Source of the DNA: Cryptomeria japonica
Lineage: Eukaryota > Streptophyta > Pinopsida > Cupressales > Cupressaceae
Length of the DNA: 64,000 nucleotides
Direction of reading: 5' to 3'
NCBI RefSeq assembly: GCF_030272615.1
Contig: NC_081405.1
Location: 314,546,235-314,610,234, forward strand
Of this stretch, positions 1 through 11,779 are shown one piece after another (position 1 is the first letter of the stretch; every line of letters starts with the position of its first letter). Position numbers and translations under genes: made by a program. The notes below the pieces were generated by a model that was given only the letters and a program-made list of their open reading frames with translations, had not been told where the DNA came from and did no database searches.

Positions 1-253
1 CTATGGGTAGGCTTCCCACCATGGATTTTCCATGTACAAATCTTGGTGTCATGTGGATGGTATTTATTCTCTAATTGTTGCTTGTGCTTAATTAGTATAT
101 CTGCTATTTCGGTAATTGGTTTATGCATTCTGATATTGATCTTATGTGTTTCAGTATTAAAGTTTTAATTTCTTAAGGTTTCAATAATCTAGTGACAACT
201 AATTCACGCCCCCACCCTCTCAGTTGTCTTCCAATTATTTGAACTATCTAACA
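1..253 (+). repeat. 5' LTR of copia-1, 3' portion only
   Basis: These bases match 5821-6084 in the 3' LTR, starting at the shared gggtaggcttcccacca and ending in aaca directly before the primer-binding site. Compared with the 3' LTR it lacks roughly 16 bases around position 30, and it shows scattered substitutions, so the two LTRs have diverged since insertion. Confidence 0.9.
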
Positions 254-270
254 ATTGGTATCAGCTCCGG
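254..270 (+). other. Primer-binding site of copia-1 (initiator tRNA-Met type)
   Basis: TGGTATCAG at 256-264 directly follows the LTR end. This is the first part of the TGGTATCAGAGC site that most plant copia elements use to prime from initiator tRNA-Met. The last bases (ctcc) deviate, consistent with decay. Confidence 0.8.
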
Positions 271-308
271 TCCTCTCTGCAGAAGCTTAACCGCTTGAGG
301 AAGATCCT

Positions 309-1330
309 ATGGCGACTAGTAATTCAAGTTCATCTAGTTCATCTGCTGTTGTCTTTCAGAGAGAAATTCCATAGCTTGATGGAACAAATTACAGAGTATA
401 GAAGATTCAGATGGAGACTCATCTAAGAAGTCTTGGCAAGGAAATTTGGGAAATCACAAAGAATGGTGTAACTCCTTTTAATCCGGTATCTGGAAATCCT
501 CCTCTGGAAAACTTGGATAAGGAGCTTGATAATGATTGTAGAGCTAGAGAAGCCCTCTTGTGTGCACTTTCTAATTAGCAAATAATGGGATTAAATGATA
601 AATCATCAACAAAGGCTATGTGGGACATGTTGGAAACTCTTAATGAAGGTGACCCTACTGTTAAGATTTCTAAACTTGATGGTTACCAGCTGAGATATGA
701 AAATTTGAAGATGGTAGAAGATGAAAGGATTACTGCATTCATGGAAAGGGTAAATGAAATTGTCATGGGAATTCAATGTTGTGGTGGATCTCTGAGTGAA
801 GATGAAATAGTTTCTAAACTTCTGAGACCTTTACCACTGGCTTATAAGATGAAGGCTACTACAATTAATGAATTGAGAACAATGGTTAATACCTTTGTCA
901 ATAGTGATAGCTTGGTTGGGAGATTATCTACTTTTGAGCTTGAAGAATTTGGACCTTCTGGAGCTGTGAAGTCTGAACCTACTTTTCATGCATTTACATC
1001 ATCAACCGGAAAACAAGATTGGAAAGATTTATATGCAAAGGAATTGGATGATATGAAGAGAGAAGATGAATAATTTGAGCAACCTGAAGCCCTATTTGCT
1101 AGAAGAGTACCTAAAGAACGGGTAAGAAGTAAGTATGAAGGAAAATCACCTTTTAAATGTTTTGCATGTAATAAGATATGTCATTTTGCATCTAGATGTC
1201 TTGAAAGGAATTCCAGATTTGAAGAAAGAGCTAGAAGATCTTTTAATCCTAACCCTGGATATCAGAACAAGCATAAGTACAAGAAAAACAAAGATAAATC
1301 ATGTTACTTTTTGCGAATGCAAAAGGTGTG
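309..1330 (+). pseudogene. copia-1 gag pseudogene
   Basis: ATG at 309 opens with a serine-rich start, followed by the copia gag core (LDGTNYRV, METHL, then the UBN2-type region from 585 to 1073 with NEGDPTVKISKLDGYQLRYE). In-frame stops lie at about 372, 399, 576 and 1071. A CCHC zinc knuckle (CFACNKICHFASRC) is encoded at about 1159-1200 in the same frame. Gag would form the virus-like particle and bind element RNA. Comparison with copia-2 shows that the stop at 1071 replaces a Glu codon. A frameshift near 1310 separates gag from the protease frame. Confidence 0.9.
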
Positions 1331-2810
1331 ACTGATTTTGATGATGAATCGACACAAGACTCTGCTAATGGTTCCAGAAATGGAAATGAATGGGTGTTCT
1401 TGGATATCAAGGAAGATGATCCAGCATTGGAATATAATGTACCTAAGGAGAAGGCCCTTGCTGCTAAAATTGAAGGTAAGGATGAATGGGTAATTGACAG
1501 TGGATGTTCACATCATATGACTGGAGATAGAAGGAAGTTTCTATCTTTGCAAGAATTTGATGGCAGTCTAGTTATATTTGGAGATGACAAAGCATTCATG
1601 ATCAAAGAAAAAGGAACTATATCATTAGATGGTAAGCACATTACTGATAATGTTTATTATGTTGAAGGTTTAAGGCATAATCTTTTGAGTGTAGGACAAT
1701 TGGTGGATAAGGAATTTCAATTACAATTCAAGGATGGAAAATGCAAAATCATTAATAGATCTGGATTGTAGATTGCAATCGATACTCAGACAAAAAGTAA
1801 TATATTTCATTTGAATTCCCATGAGAAGACATGTTTGATTGCACAAATTGATGAGAGTTGGCTATGACATAAAAGGCTATGTCATGTAAATTTTGATTGC
1901 ATGGTAAAGATCAGTTCAACTAAGACAATTAGAGATATACCTAAGATTGTGAAGCCCTATAATCCGATATATAAAGAATGTCAAATGGGAAAACAAGTCA
2001 AAACCTCTTTTAAGAGTATACAAGAAAAATCTAATGATGGTCTTGATCTTATTCATACTGATTTATGTGGCCCTGCTAGAATCAAAAGTTTTCAAGGTGA
2101 TAGATATTTTATGCTAATCATTGATGATTATTCTAGAATGATGTGGTTTACTTTTATAAGGGAGAAAACTAAGGCTTTTGAAAAGTTTAAAATCTTTAAA
2201 GATAAGGTTGAAACTAAGACATGATTGAAGATTAATTGCTTAAGGTCAGATCATGGTGGAGAATTCACAGTCGGTGAGTTTAATAACTTTTGTGAGAAGC
2301 ATGGCATAAGGAAACAATTTTCTGCTCCCCAGACACCTCAGCAGAATGGAGTTGTGGAAAGAAAGAACAAAACTATCTTGGATTCTGCTAGAACCATGAT
2401 GATGGAAGCTAATCTACCCCATATCTACTAGAGAGAAGCAGTGAGCACAATAGTTTATGCATTCAATAGAGTTCATATCAAAGGAGAAAGTGGTAAGACT
2501 CCTTATGAATTATGGTTTGGCAATACACCTACTATTAAGTACTTCAGAATCTTTGGTAGTAAATGTTATATCAGGAGAGATGATTTCATTAGAAAATTTG
2601 ATCCTAGATATGATGAAGGAATATTTCTTGGTTATTCTAATGAAAGAAAATCATATAGATGTTATAACAAGAGATTACAGAGAATTGTCGAGAGCACTAA
2701 TGTCAAGGTGGATGAATAGAATAGAAGTCAAATCAGAATTTATGAGAAAGAACCAACAAGAAATGATCATAACTGAACTGGTAACACCTTTATTGGAATA
2801 GAATGTTGAA
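1301..2810 (+). pseudogene. copia-1 pol, protease and integrase part (broken)
   Basis: The aspartic protease motif WVIDSGCSHHMT is intact at about 1486-1521. The GAG-pre-integrase region and integrase core follow: HTDLCGPA and IIDDYSRMMW at about 2050-2150, then LRSDHGGEF and PQQNGVVERKN up to about 2370, which supply the D, D and E catalytic positions. Stops at 1769, 2222, 2429 and 2717 interrupt the frame. The integrase C-terminal region (FGSKCYIRRD, FLGYS) is readable to about 2719. It would cut gag-pol and integrate element cDNA if it were intact. Confidence 0.9.
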
Positions 2811-2900
2811 CCAATTACTCCGGTAGTATCAGAAAATTCAACAGTAATTGAAGAACATGAAAGAGGAATAGAGAGTCAAAAGACCCCTAGGTATGTAAGG

Positions 2901-4506
2901 TTGAATCATTCAGAAGATCAGATCATTGGGGCTAAGAACAATGGAGTGATGACAAGAAGAACATCGGTAGCTAATGAGGTATGTTTAATTTCTGAAGTAG
3001 AACTGGTATCAGTAATTGAAGCGTGTAAAGCCGAATGTTGGATGAAAGCTATGGAAGAAGAATTAGATCAGATAGAAAAGAATAACACATGGATTTTAGT
3101 TCCCTGACCTAAAAATAAGAACGTTATTGGAACTAAATGGGTTCTTAGGAATAAATTAAAAGAATATCGATAAGTTGTAAGGAATAAAGCTATATTGGTT
3201 TGTAAAGGATATTCTCAGAAGGAAGGAATTGATTATGGTGAAACTTTTGCACTTGTAGCTAGGATTGAAGTTGTAAGATTATTTTTTGCCTATGTTGCAC
3301 ATAAAAAGTATAAGGTTTATCAGATGGATGTTAAGTGTGCCTTTCTGAATGGGGATCTTGATGAGGAAGTTTATATTGAGAAACTTGATGGTTTTTCACT
3401 TCCAGATGATAAAAACATGGTTTGTAGGTTAAAGAAAGCCTTATATGGATTGAAACAGGCACCTAGACATTGGTATGCAAGGTTGGACAAATATCTTTTA
3501 AAGATTGGTTTCACTAAAGGTAATGCTGACAATAATCTATATTATAAAGTCATTGATGATGATATATCGTGATTATTGAGGTTTTTGTTGACGATATTAT
3601 CTTTGGAGGTGAAGATAAGTTGTCCATGGAATTTTCTAACAATATGGAGAAAGAATTTGAGATGTCTATGATTGAGGAAATTAAATTTTTCTTAGGTTTG
3701 TAGATTACTCAGACTGATAAAGGTATTTTCATCTATCAAACTAGTATGCTAGGGAGATGTTGAAGTTATTTGGTATGGAAGATTCTAAACTGGTTAGTAC
3801 TCCTATGGTTACAAGTGAGAAATTGACAAGGAAAGATGAATTAGCAGTAGTAAATCCTACAAGATACAAGTCTATGATTGGAGGTCTGCTATATTTGACT
3901 TAGACTAGACCTGATATAATGAATGGTGTTTGCATTGCATCAAGATATTAAAGTGATCCTAGAGAAAATCATGAGGGTACGGTGAAAAGGATTTTTAGAT
4001 ACTTACAAGGAACATCTAAATATGGTTTGCGGTACCCTACATATGCAAATTGGGTAGGTGATGTTGATGACCAAAAAAGTACTTCTGGTGGAGCTTTCTT
4101 TCTTGGAAAGAAACTTATTTCATGGACCAGCAAGAAACAATCATGTACTTCTTTATCTACTGATGAAGCTGAGTATGTTGTTGCTGCTACTAACTGTACA
4201 CAAGTTCTATGGATGAAGAAAATGTTGACGGACATAAAAGTGCATTGCAATAGACCGGTAATTATTCACTGTGATAACTCTGCTGCTATAGACATATCAA
4301 AGAGTCCAATATTTCAATCTAAGACAAAGCACATATCTATCAAGTATAACTTTTTGAAGGAAAAGGTGGAAGAAAATGAAGTTAGAATGGTTTATGTGAA
4401 CACTAAAGAGAAGATTGCAAACATCTTCACTAAACCTTTTCCTAAAGAATCATTTGAGTACCTCAGAGATAGATTAGGGGTTTCTACCCCTCTGGTAGAG
4501 AACTGA
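2901..4506 (+). pseudogene. copia-1 pol, reverse transcriptase and RNase H part (broken)
   Basis: RT is recognised by [32 protein letters not shown] and [12 protein letters not shown] (3195-3480), with the catalytic FVDDI near 3585 in another frame after the stop at 3570. RNase H follows at 3982-4506 with STDEAEYVVAA, IHCDNSAAIDIS, KTKHISIKYNF and the typical end NIFTKPFPKESFEYLRDRLGV. A stretch of about 50 codons of the RNase H lead-in seen in copia-2 is missing after GLRYP. Frameshifts and stops (about 3105, 3171, 3570, 3703, 3900, 3948) rule out a product. Confidence 0.9.
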
Positions 4507-4834
4507 TTGATGCTATTTGACATCAGGCCGATATGAATTATCAGAGATATTATTCATTCCGGATTGATGCGATGGTGCTACTAGTCTGGGGGGTAGTTAG
4601 TTTTTTGTTTCAGTGGTTTATGATTTTGTTTTGATATTTTTGTCAGGTTTTTGGCATTGATGTCAAAGGGGGAGATATATTCATGTGAAAAACTTAATGA
4701 GATATATACATTAGGGGGAGAAATTTGCAAAACTTAATTGATCAGAACTCCATTGCTATACTCTTGTATGGGAGACTTGTTTGGCTTTTCTTGGCACTTG
4801 GATGTTTTCCACATCTAGTGCTGCCATCAATGCT

Positions 4835-4846
4835 AAAGGGGGAGAT
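4835..4846 (+). other. Polypurine tract of copia-1
   Basis: AAAGGGGGAGAT lies directly before the 3' LTR and is the plus-strand primer site. A second, near-identical purine tract (caaagggggagat) lies at 4664-4676, about 170 bases upstream. Confidence 0.85.
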
Positions 4847-6084
4847 TATAGGCCATTTGGAGGAATTGATTATGTTTTGCATTGATGTTTTGTCATTGAT
4901 GTCAACACTAGTGTTTTTGGTTGCTTTACCGGTATCCTTCTGGTCCTGGTAGGTTGTTTGGTTTCTGGTTGAATTAGATCATGATGATCTGGTATACTCT
5001 GGTATTCTTTGGCTTATGGAATTGGCTTAGATATGCTATTCATGCTACTTAGATACATGTTCGGATAGTTGGTTTTGATTGGGTGATCTAATGCTATCTT
5101 ATATGCTAGTAAGTTTGGTTTGTTGATTTGCTGAGGGTCTCACCGATAGAGCTTTGTTGAAGATCTTTGATGTTATGCATAAGTGGTATTGGTATGACTT
5201 CTAGTAGAGATTTAGGATGCTGATGGTGATTGTGTTTGAGACTTGGTTGATTGGGATCATTGCTTTAGCGTTTGTGGACCTAAATTGGGTCTGGTACTAT
5301 CTAGGTTATGGACTGGCTTAATGTAACGTGTTGTTTGGTCTTCTCAATGTGTTCTCGGGATTACTTATGGGTTGGATATTATTTATTTGGTCTCAGTCCG
5401 ACATGTTTTGTAATTATGTAATTTCTTTATTGTCTGGTGGCCAACCTTATTGTTTGTGGTCAAGGGTTTGTATATATATGATGTAAGATCTCATTGTAGA
5501 TCATATAAGGGATAAGGAAAGGATGTATAGGAGTGAAAATGTAATAATCATTCATGCAGAGGATTTTTTTCGATCATTGGTGATCAAGTTGGGTTTATGT
5601 AAGAGGATTAATTCCTCCGGTATTGAGCTTAATTGGAACTATATTCAGGTAGAGATGTTATCATTGCAGTTTATTATTTCTCCTGGATTGTAGTCTAGAT
5701 TTTTATGTAGTCACTGAGACTCTTTTTGTAATGAGCAGTGTGCTCTAGGATGTTGGCCTTCCTACAAGTGTAGGCCCCTCAATTTTTATTCACATACTTA
5801 CTACAGAAGTATTATCTGATTGTGGGTAGGCTTCCCACCATGAATTTTCCCTTTACCGGGATTTCCACATACAAATCTTGGTGTCATGTGGATGGTATTT
5901 ATTCTCTAATTGTTGCTTGTGCTTAATTGGTATATCTGCTATTTTGGTAATTGTTTTATGCATTCCAATATTGTTCTTATGTGTTTGGGTATTAAAGTTT
6001 TAATTTCTTAAGGTTTCGGTAATCTAGTGACAACTGATTCACCCCTCCTCTCAGTTGTCTTCCAGTTATTTGAATTGTCTAACA
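4847..6084 (+). repeat. 3' LTR of copia-1
   Basis: It starts right after the polypurine tract at a position equal to the TGTTGG start of the copia-2 LTR; here the first bases are mutated to TATAGG. It ends in aaca at 6084, the point where the 5' LTR meets the primer-binding site. About 1238 bp, against 1220 bp for the copia-2 5' LTR. The next bases (aagtg) would be the target duplication, but the left copy is outside the window. Confidence 0.88.
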
Positions 6085-9000
6085 AAGTGGTGGTCGGATA
6101 ATGTCAAAGGTACTGCTATATATAGAATGGCGAAAAAATTAAGGCATGTTAAAGATAATATTAAGAAATGGAACAAGGAAGTTTTTGGGGATCTTTTTGT
6201 TGCCAAGTCCAAAACCCAGCTTGAGCTAAAAGAAATACAAGATAAAATCCAAACCAACGGATATAATGAAGTGTCTATCAGAGAGGAAAATGAAGTTCTT
6301 ATCAAGTATCATAAGATTATCAGAAGAGAAGAATAATTTTGGAAACAGTGGTCCAGAACTATTTGGCTTAAAGCTGGGGACAAAAATACCAGGTTTTTCC
6401 ATATGACTGTTGTGAAACATAAGGATAATAATAGGATCTCTAAATTGAGAATTGGTGGAATTGAAACAAGGAAGGACGATGAGATTGGGTATGAAGCCAA
6501 AAAAAATTTCAAATCTCTTCTCTCGGCAGATAGCTGACTGGATGATCTTTCTCAGAGGGCCCTCTTAGAGACCATTCCTTCCATCATTAATAATATTCAA
6601 AACAAGGCTTTGGTTTCCATTCCCTCTAAGGAGTAAGTAAAGAAAGCATTGTTCTCCTTTGATGGAAATAAAGCCCCAGGACTGGATGGGTTCACGTTGT
6701 TCTTCTTTCAATCATTTTGGAATATTCTCAAAATTGGTCTGGTTAAAGGAGTGCAAGAATTTTTTGTGGCTAGGATTATCTTAAAGTAACTCAATGCCAC
6801 CTTTTTGGTTTTGATTCCCAAATCTCCAGGGGTTGATTCGATGGATCAATTCCGACTGATAAGTTTATGCAATTTTTTCTATAAAATTATCTCGAAGGTG
6901 GTTACTGACAGATTTCTCACGATTCTCCCTTCTATTATATCACCCAAATAGAGTGAATTTGTATCTAGCAAACAAATACTTGAATCTATCATCATTATTC
7001 ATGAAAATATTCAATCACTAGTGGAATCGAACCAAAAAAAGCCTTCTTTATGAAATTAGATTTGTCTAAAGCCTATGATCGTGTGGACTTGGGGTTCTTG
7101 GACAAGGTGCTTAGAGCTTTTGGTTTCTGTGAAAAGTTTATTCAGTTGGTTGATCAACTTATCTCGACTCCTTCTTTCTTTGTCATTGTTAATGGTGTAC
7201 CTTCCCCCTTCTTTAAAACTTCTAGAGGCATCGGGAAAGGGGATCCCATCTCCCCTATTCTCTTCATTATTTTGGTTGAATGTCTGGGTAGATTTACAAG
7301 CAATTTTTTCTCTCAAGGTCTTATGCTAGGAGTCTCTCCCTCTTTTGGATTCAAAGTTTGTTCCCACCAACAATTTGTTGATGATACCATTTTAATGGGT
7401 ACATTATCAATCAAAGAAGCATCTACGATGAAGAACCTTCTCAATACTTATAGTTTTGCTTTGGGTCAAGCAATTAATTGGGAGAAAAGATTTTTATTCT
7501 TCTTCAATTCCCTGGAGAGAAAGATAGAATAGGATGGCCCAGATCCTTGGATGCCAAATTGACCAGACCCCATCTATTTACCTAGGTCTTCCTTTAGGCA
7601 TGAAACCTACGGATTTTTTCTAGAATAGTCTTGTTGATAGATTCAGAAGGAAGCTGGTTGGGTGGAAAGGAACCCTTCTTAGCCAAGAAGGTTAAATCCA
7701 TCTCTTAAAATATTCTCTCTAGAGTCTTTCGGTTTATTCTTTAATCCTCCTCAAAATAGCTGGTAAATTTGCAGATGCTATTGAGAAAATTCAAAAATCT
7801 TTCCTCTAGTCTGGGGTTGATGAGAAGAAGAGATTTACCCTCATTGCTTGAGATAATGTCTGCAAACAAAAAATGGTGGGGGGACTAGGCATGAGAAATA
7901 TTAGAACTTTGAACAAGACCCTTCTAGCCAAACAAATTTGGAGAATCTATGAGTGAGTTGGTGAGTGGAATGAAATTTGGAAGGCTAAATACTTACGTGT
8001 GATCCCTACCATGGAATATTTCCTTGCCTCTGATCAGATACTAAGTGGCTTTACTATTTGGAACAATGTTACTCATGCTAAAGGTATTGTGAGCTTGGGA
8101 AAAGTTTGGGCCATTGGTAATGGTAGAAAGGTGAATTTTTGGGATGATGCATGGATTGGGGGAGCTCCTCTCAAGGATCATTGTGTTTCTCAGATGATCA
8201 TCCAAGCCTGTAAGGACAAGCTTGGTGTTAAAGTTTCTAACTACTAGCGAGATCAAAAGTGGGTGGAGCTCAGCTCTATTGATCCTAACTTAAAGTAGGT
8301 TAACCTAATGCTCAACCAGGCAGTTATTAATCCAAGAAGGGAGGACCACTTGGTGTGGGGCGGTACCCCTTAGGGATTTACTCTATGGAATCTGCTGTCC
8401 TTATGTTGGCTTAGTCTCAAGATTCTAGTCCCTACTGAGCTAAGGCCTGACATTCAAGTTTGACTCATAAAATTAATATTAAATTTTAATGGATTCTTTT
8501 GCAAAATAAAATTGTAACAACAAATAACTTGAGAAAGAGGGGATTCTGCATCCCCAACATATGTTATCTATGTCTCAATGATGAGGAATCCATGAACCAT
8601 ATTTTTATCCACTGTCCTTTGTCCAACCTATTTGGGTGAGGTTTTTCCAGCATTGGGGTTTAAAATGGGTGCTCCCTAAGGAGATTCAAGGTTGTTTCAG
8701 GAGCTGGTCTTGCAATACTAAAAATTTGACTATTAGAAATTTATGGAAGTTTTCCTTTCCACATATCCTATGGGGTATCAAGAAAGAAAGGAATAACAAA
8801 AATTTCAGGAATCACATTAACCCCTCCGAGGTGGTTTGGGCTAAGATAAAACACAATTTTGTTGATAATGTGATGGCTAGTTGATCTCATCATTGCAATA
8901 GTAAGGAGGCTTATGATATTCTAAGGAGCTGGAACATCCCATCCCACATGGACATTAATACCAATCAACTCAAAAGAAGGATGTGCTGCTTATCTTTTAC

Positions 9001-9500
9001 TCCCAATCACTCAATTAAGGCTAACTTCGATGGGGCTACTAAAGGGAACCTAGGGCCAACTAGCTATGGTGGAGTTATTTGGAATTTTGGTGGCTTTTGC
9101 ATAGGGATGGTGGCCTTCCCCTTGGGGAACCAAATAAATCATTTGGTTGAAGCTATGGGAACCCTCCAAGTTATCAAATTTGCACATCATCTCGGAGTCA
9201 AATTCTTATGGCTGGAGGGGGATTCTAAAAATATTATCAGTTGCCTCCTTGGTAACCATAAACTCTCATGGGAAATTATAAATATCATTGACACGACTAG
9301 GGAGATTCTTGAGGGATTTGACTAGTGTTACATATCTCATGATTATAGAGAGGCCAACAAGAGCGCTGATTGGGTTGTCAATGAGGCAGTATGGAGCAGA
9401 CAAATCAAGAGTTGGTATGGCAAGGGGGAGCTCCCTCGAGTGGCACGTGACATGTTAAATTATGAAAGATATAATGGTAAACAGGGTAGGATTTGATATC
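6085..9500 (+). pseudogene. LINE-1 ORF2: reverse transcriptase, zinc finger, RNase H (broken)
   Basis: From the copia junction the frame reads KWWSDNVKGT, then the plant LINE linker (WNKEVFGDLF) and KAGDKNTRFFH near 6370. RT blocks follow: FDGNKAPGLDGF (about 6660-6690), FRLISLCNFFYKIISKV (about 6850-6900), LDLSKAYDRVDLGFLDKVL (7050-7110), GKGDPISPILFII (about 7240) and the catalytic FVDD at about 7373. A C/H-rich zf-RVT stretch (CYLCLNDEESMNHIFIHCP) lies near 8560-8620. RNase H (ANFDGATKGNLGPTSYGG; LEGDSKNIISCL) spans about 8990-9400. At least ten stops or frameshifts break the ORF. It would have driven target-primed reverse transcription in the nucleus. The endonuclease is not in the window. 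Confidence 0.9.
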
Positions 9501-9719
9501 ATTTCCTAAGATGGTAGGGGTGGTCGTGGCATCATGAGATGGTATTGTAAGCAACAGAGAGGGAGGTACGTTAGTAATTGCCATATCATCTTGCATGCTT
9601 TGTGGGTGCTTCCTTTCTTTTGGAGCAGAATCTTAAGAAATATCCATTGGCTTCTAGAGGCTTCTTCCCTACTAAAAAGAAAGTTTGCAAAGAAGAGTGG
9701 TATTTGTAAGAAATCATAG

Positions 9720-11426
9720 TTGACTGAAATTGATAAGAAGATGGGGGCAAATCGCAAGTGTATGGAGGTAACTAAAATTTATAAATGGTGGGACCATCCC
9801 CAAGTTTGGGCAGTGTTGCAAGTAGCTAAAATGGCGGATTACATGGAAAGAATGCAAGAAAGAAGGCTGGAAATCACCAGGATTTTGAAAAAGGGGTGGA
9901 ATAAGGGTACCTTGACCATTGGCAGTTGGAAGGTTAAGGTGAATGAGACCATGACCACTGAGGCTACGAGTCTGTCGATGGATGGTATCAAATTATATAG
10001 GGAACGGAAGCTTTCAGATGTTGCTGTGAAGAAATTCCCTAAGGATTAGGAGGAGAAAGCGAAACTGGTGAAGGGAAGCCACACTTACTACTCCCCTAAG
10101 GTAATTAAGATGATCTAGTGATGGATTTTGTTTTCTATTATGGAATTCATAACTTTAGATGGTAGATATACCAGGGTTTATAGCTACCATTTTTTTATTC
10201 TCAACCATTTTCGGTACAAGGAAAAAATTTCCCTCCCCTACTACTTGTTTTGTGCCCTAAATGTCGGGATTATGGATGCTATCTCTAATCCCAAAACCAA
10301 TCGTTCTCTGCATGAGGGTCTTATGGTAGTTCTTTACAACCACATCAAGATTACCACAGTTCAACTGAATATTACAGAGGTTTCTGAGTCGAACGAGGAA
10401 TTGGATGATTTAGATGATGATGATGGTGAGGGTTACAGCATAAAGGTGGATGCTGAGGTGGATCCCCATATCACTGGGTCGAGCAAGCGTAAAAGGAAAA
10501 TTGGGCAAGAGGTTTGGGGTAAAGTGTCAGCCAAAAGGAAGTAGAAGGGGGAAGATGATGATATCTGGTATGAGGAGGAAGACGAGACCAAAGATGATAT
10601 GGAGATAGACAGCGAAGAGGTTCAAATTATTTCTAGCCAGAAGAAAAAGGGGAAGATGCTGAGAGGTGAGGATCTGAGAGATAAGAATGGTTCACCCATC
10701 CCTATTGGTTCCAAGGACCATAGTAAGGGCTTGGCTGGGGAGGACACTCCCATGAAGGAAGCTAAGAAAGCTGAGTGGAAGGAGGTGGGTCTAGAGGTAA
10801 ACTTGGATCTTGCAAGAGACAAGGCCCAGGATGGCTCTCATCTGGATATTGACCTTTGTTTTAAAAATGACACAGACTACTTCAAAAAGGTCTTCCTTTG
10901 TGTTCAGAAGGAAATAACAAGTATAAAATCCAAAGAGGTCTAGGAGGCCAGCAAAATTGAAACCTTAGAAGCTATCAGCACTGGTAAATTCAGTTCCCTT
11001 GCTGACTGATTAAGTGAGCTTACCAAAGCTATTAGCAATACAGAGGAAATCATAAATGGCCAACGCATTAGCTTTCAAACCCTAGAAGACAGAGTTGGGG
11101 CTACTGAAAAGAGGATGGAAGGGGTTGAGAAGACTCTAAAAAATATTGGGGAGCAAAGTCATAAGATTTTAAAGGCCACTTCTGACAGTATTAAGGTCCT
11201 TATCAACAAGCTTGAAAGTGTCCAAGGAGAAAAGGCCTTTGGGGACACCACTGATGTGATGGAAGTTACCCCTAAAGTTAAGGAGACAGATCCTGGAACA
11301 AGAACTCATGCAAGCACCAAAAAGAAGCAAAACCAAAGAAGGGATATTGAGGATATCAAGCAGACTACTGAGAACATGAAGCAACTAGAGAGAGAAGCTG
11401 CCGAGTTGCTGAAGAACTTTACCTAG
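9720..11426 (+). pseudogene. Unrecognised LINE-associated ORF with acidic and coiled-coil regions (broken)
   Basis: I do not recognise a named domain. Readable blocks are a helical start (IYKWWDHPQVWAVLQVAKM), KGWNKGTLTIGSW with GIKLYRERK at 9890-10010, ITLDGRYTRVYSYHFFILNHF near 10147-10210, an Asp/Glu-rich and Lys-rich middle (10380-10620), and a coiled-coil-like end (11115-11426). Stops at about 10047, 10542, 10941 and 11007 divide it. The minus-strand copy at 18183-19831 repeats the same order (KGWNKGVLAIYG, GMKFYRERK, ILDGGFASIFLYHFTILNHFR, coiled coil). The ORF was therefore once a real coding unit conserved between copies. By position it could act like a LINE ORF1 (RNA binding), but this is a guess. 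Confidence 0.65.
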
Positions 11427-11637
11427 TCTGGGCTTTTCTTTTCTGCTTTTTCTTTTGTCTTGTCTTTTGTTCCCGTGCATTGTTTCTTTCTACTACTGGA
11501 TTTTTGTTATCTGGGCAACTATTTTTTCTATGTCTGTTGTCTCTAGCTTTTTTGGTGATCTTTAATGGCTATCTTTTGATCTAATGTTGTAAAGGGTTTC
11601 AGGGGCCCTTCAAAACCTCTTTCCCCTAATCAAAAAC
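11427..11637 (+). other. 3' UTR and end of LINE-1
   Basis: A T-rich, non-coding stretch ends in tgtaaagggtttc, a short G/C patch and cctaatcaaaaacaa. The minus-strand copy at 18183 ends in the same arrangement (tgtaaaac…ggttttgag…ctttatcaaa). A short TATCAAAAA-type terminus instead of a long poly(A) is common in plant LINEs. Confidence 0.7.
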
Positions 11638-11654
11638 AATGAAATTGCTTGAGT

Positions 11655-11721
11655 TACATCTAGTAGATGATTAGGAATCTAGGAGTTTGAACTATAGATT
11701 CCTAATGATCTACTACATGTA
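11655..11721. repeat. Imperfect inverted repeat, about 27-bp arms and 13-bp loop
   Basis: The arms at 11655-11681 and 11695-11721 are reverse complements with about three mismatches. The inner core is tagtagat-attaggaatcta against tagattcctaat-atctacta. It lies between the LINE-1 3' end and the next LINE relic and is explained by neither. Confidence 0.8.
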
Positions 11722-11779
11722 GCTATGGTAGTTTCGGAATTATCCTTAGTAGGTAATATCCTAGCTTGAAGACCTGATG

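Larger units (their letters stand above)
1..6084 (+). mobile_element. Ty1/copia LTR retrotransposon copia-1, degenerate
   Basis: The order is LTR end, primer-binding site, gag, protease, integrase, reverse transcriptase, RNase H, polypurine tract and 3' LTR, with integrase before RT as in Ty1/copia. The window opens inside the 5' LTR, so the left boundary is unseen. All ORFs carry several stops and frameshifts, so the element is dead. Its right end falls inside a LINE reading frame, so copia-1 most likely inserted into that LINE. It is the same family as the element at 20189-27126: the gag proteins align along their whole length. Confidence 0.93.
6085..11637 (+). mobile_element. LINE (non-LTR) retrotransposon LINE-1, degenerate, with an extra 3' ORF
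   Basis: ORF2-type reverse transcriptase and RNase H are followed on the same strand by a charged coiled-coil ORF and then a LINE-like 3' end (…cctaatcaaaaacaa). The left end is cut exactly at the copia-1 LTR, in the middle of an ORF, so the endonuclease half should lie beyond the left edge of the window. That the 3' ORF is terminal in its element is supported by the second copy at 18183-19831. That ORF2 and the 3' ORF belong to one element rests on contiguity only. Confidence 0.75.
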
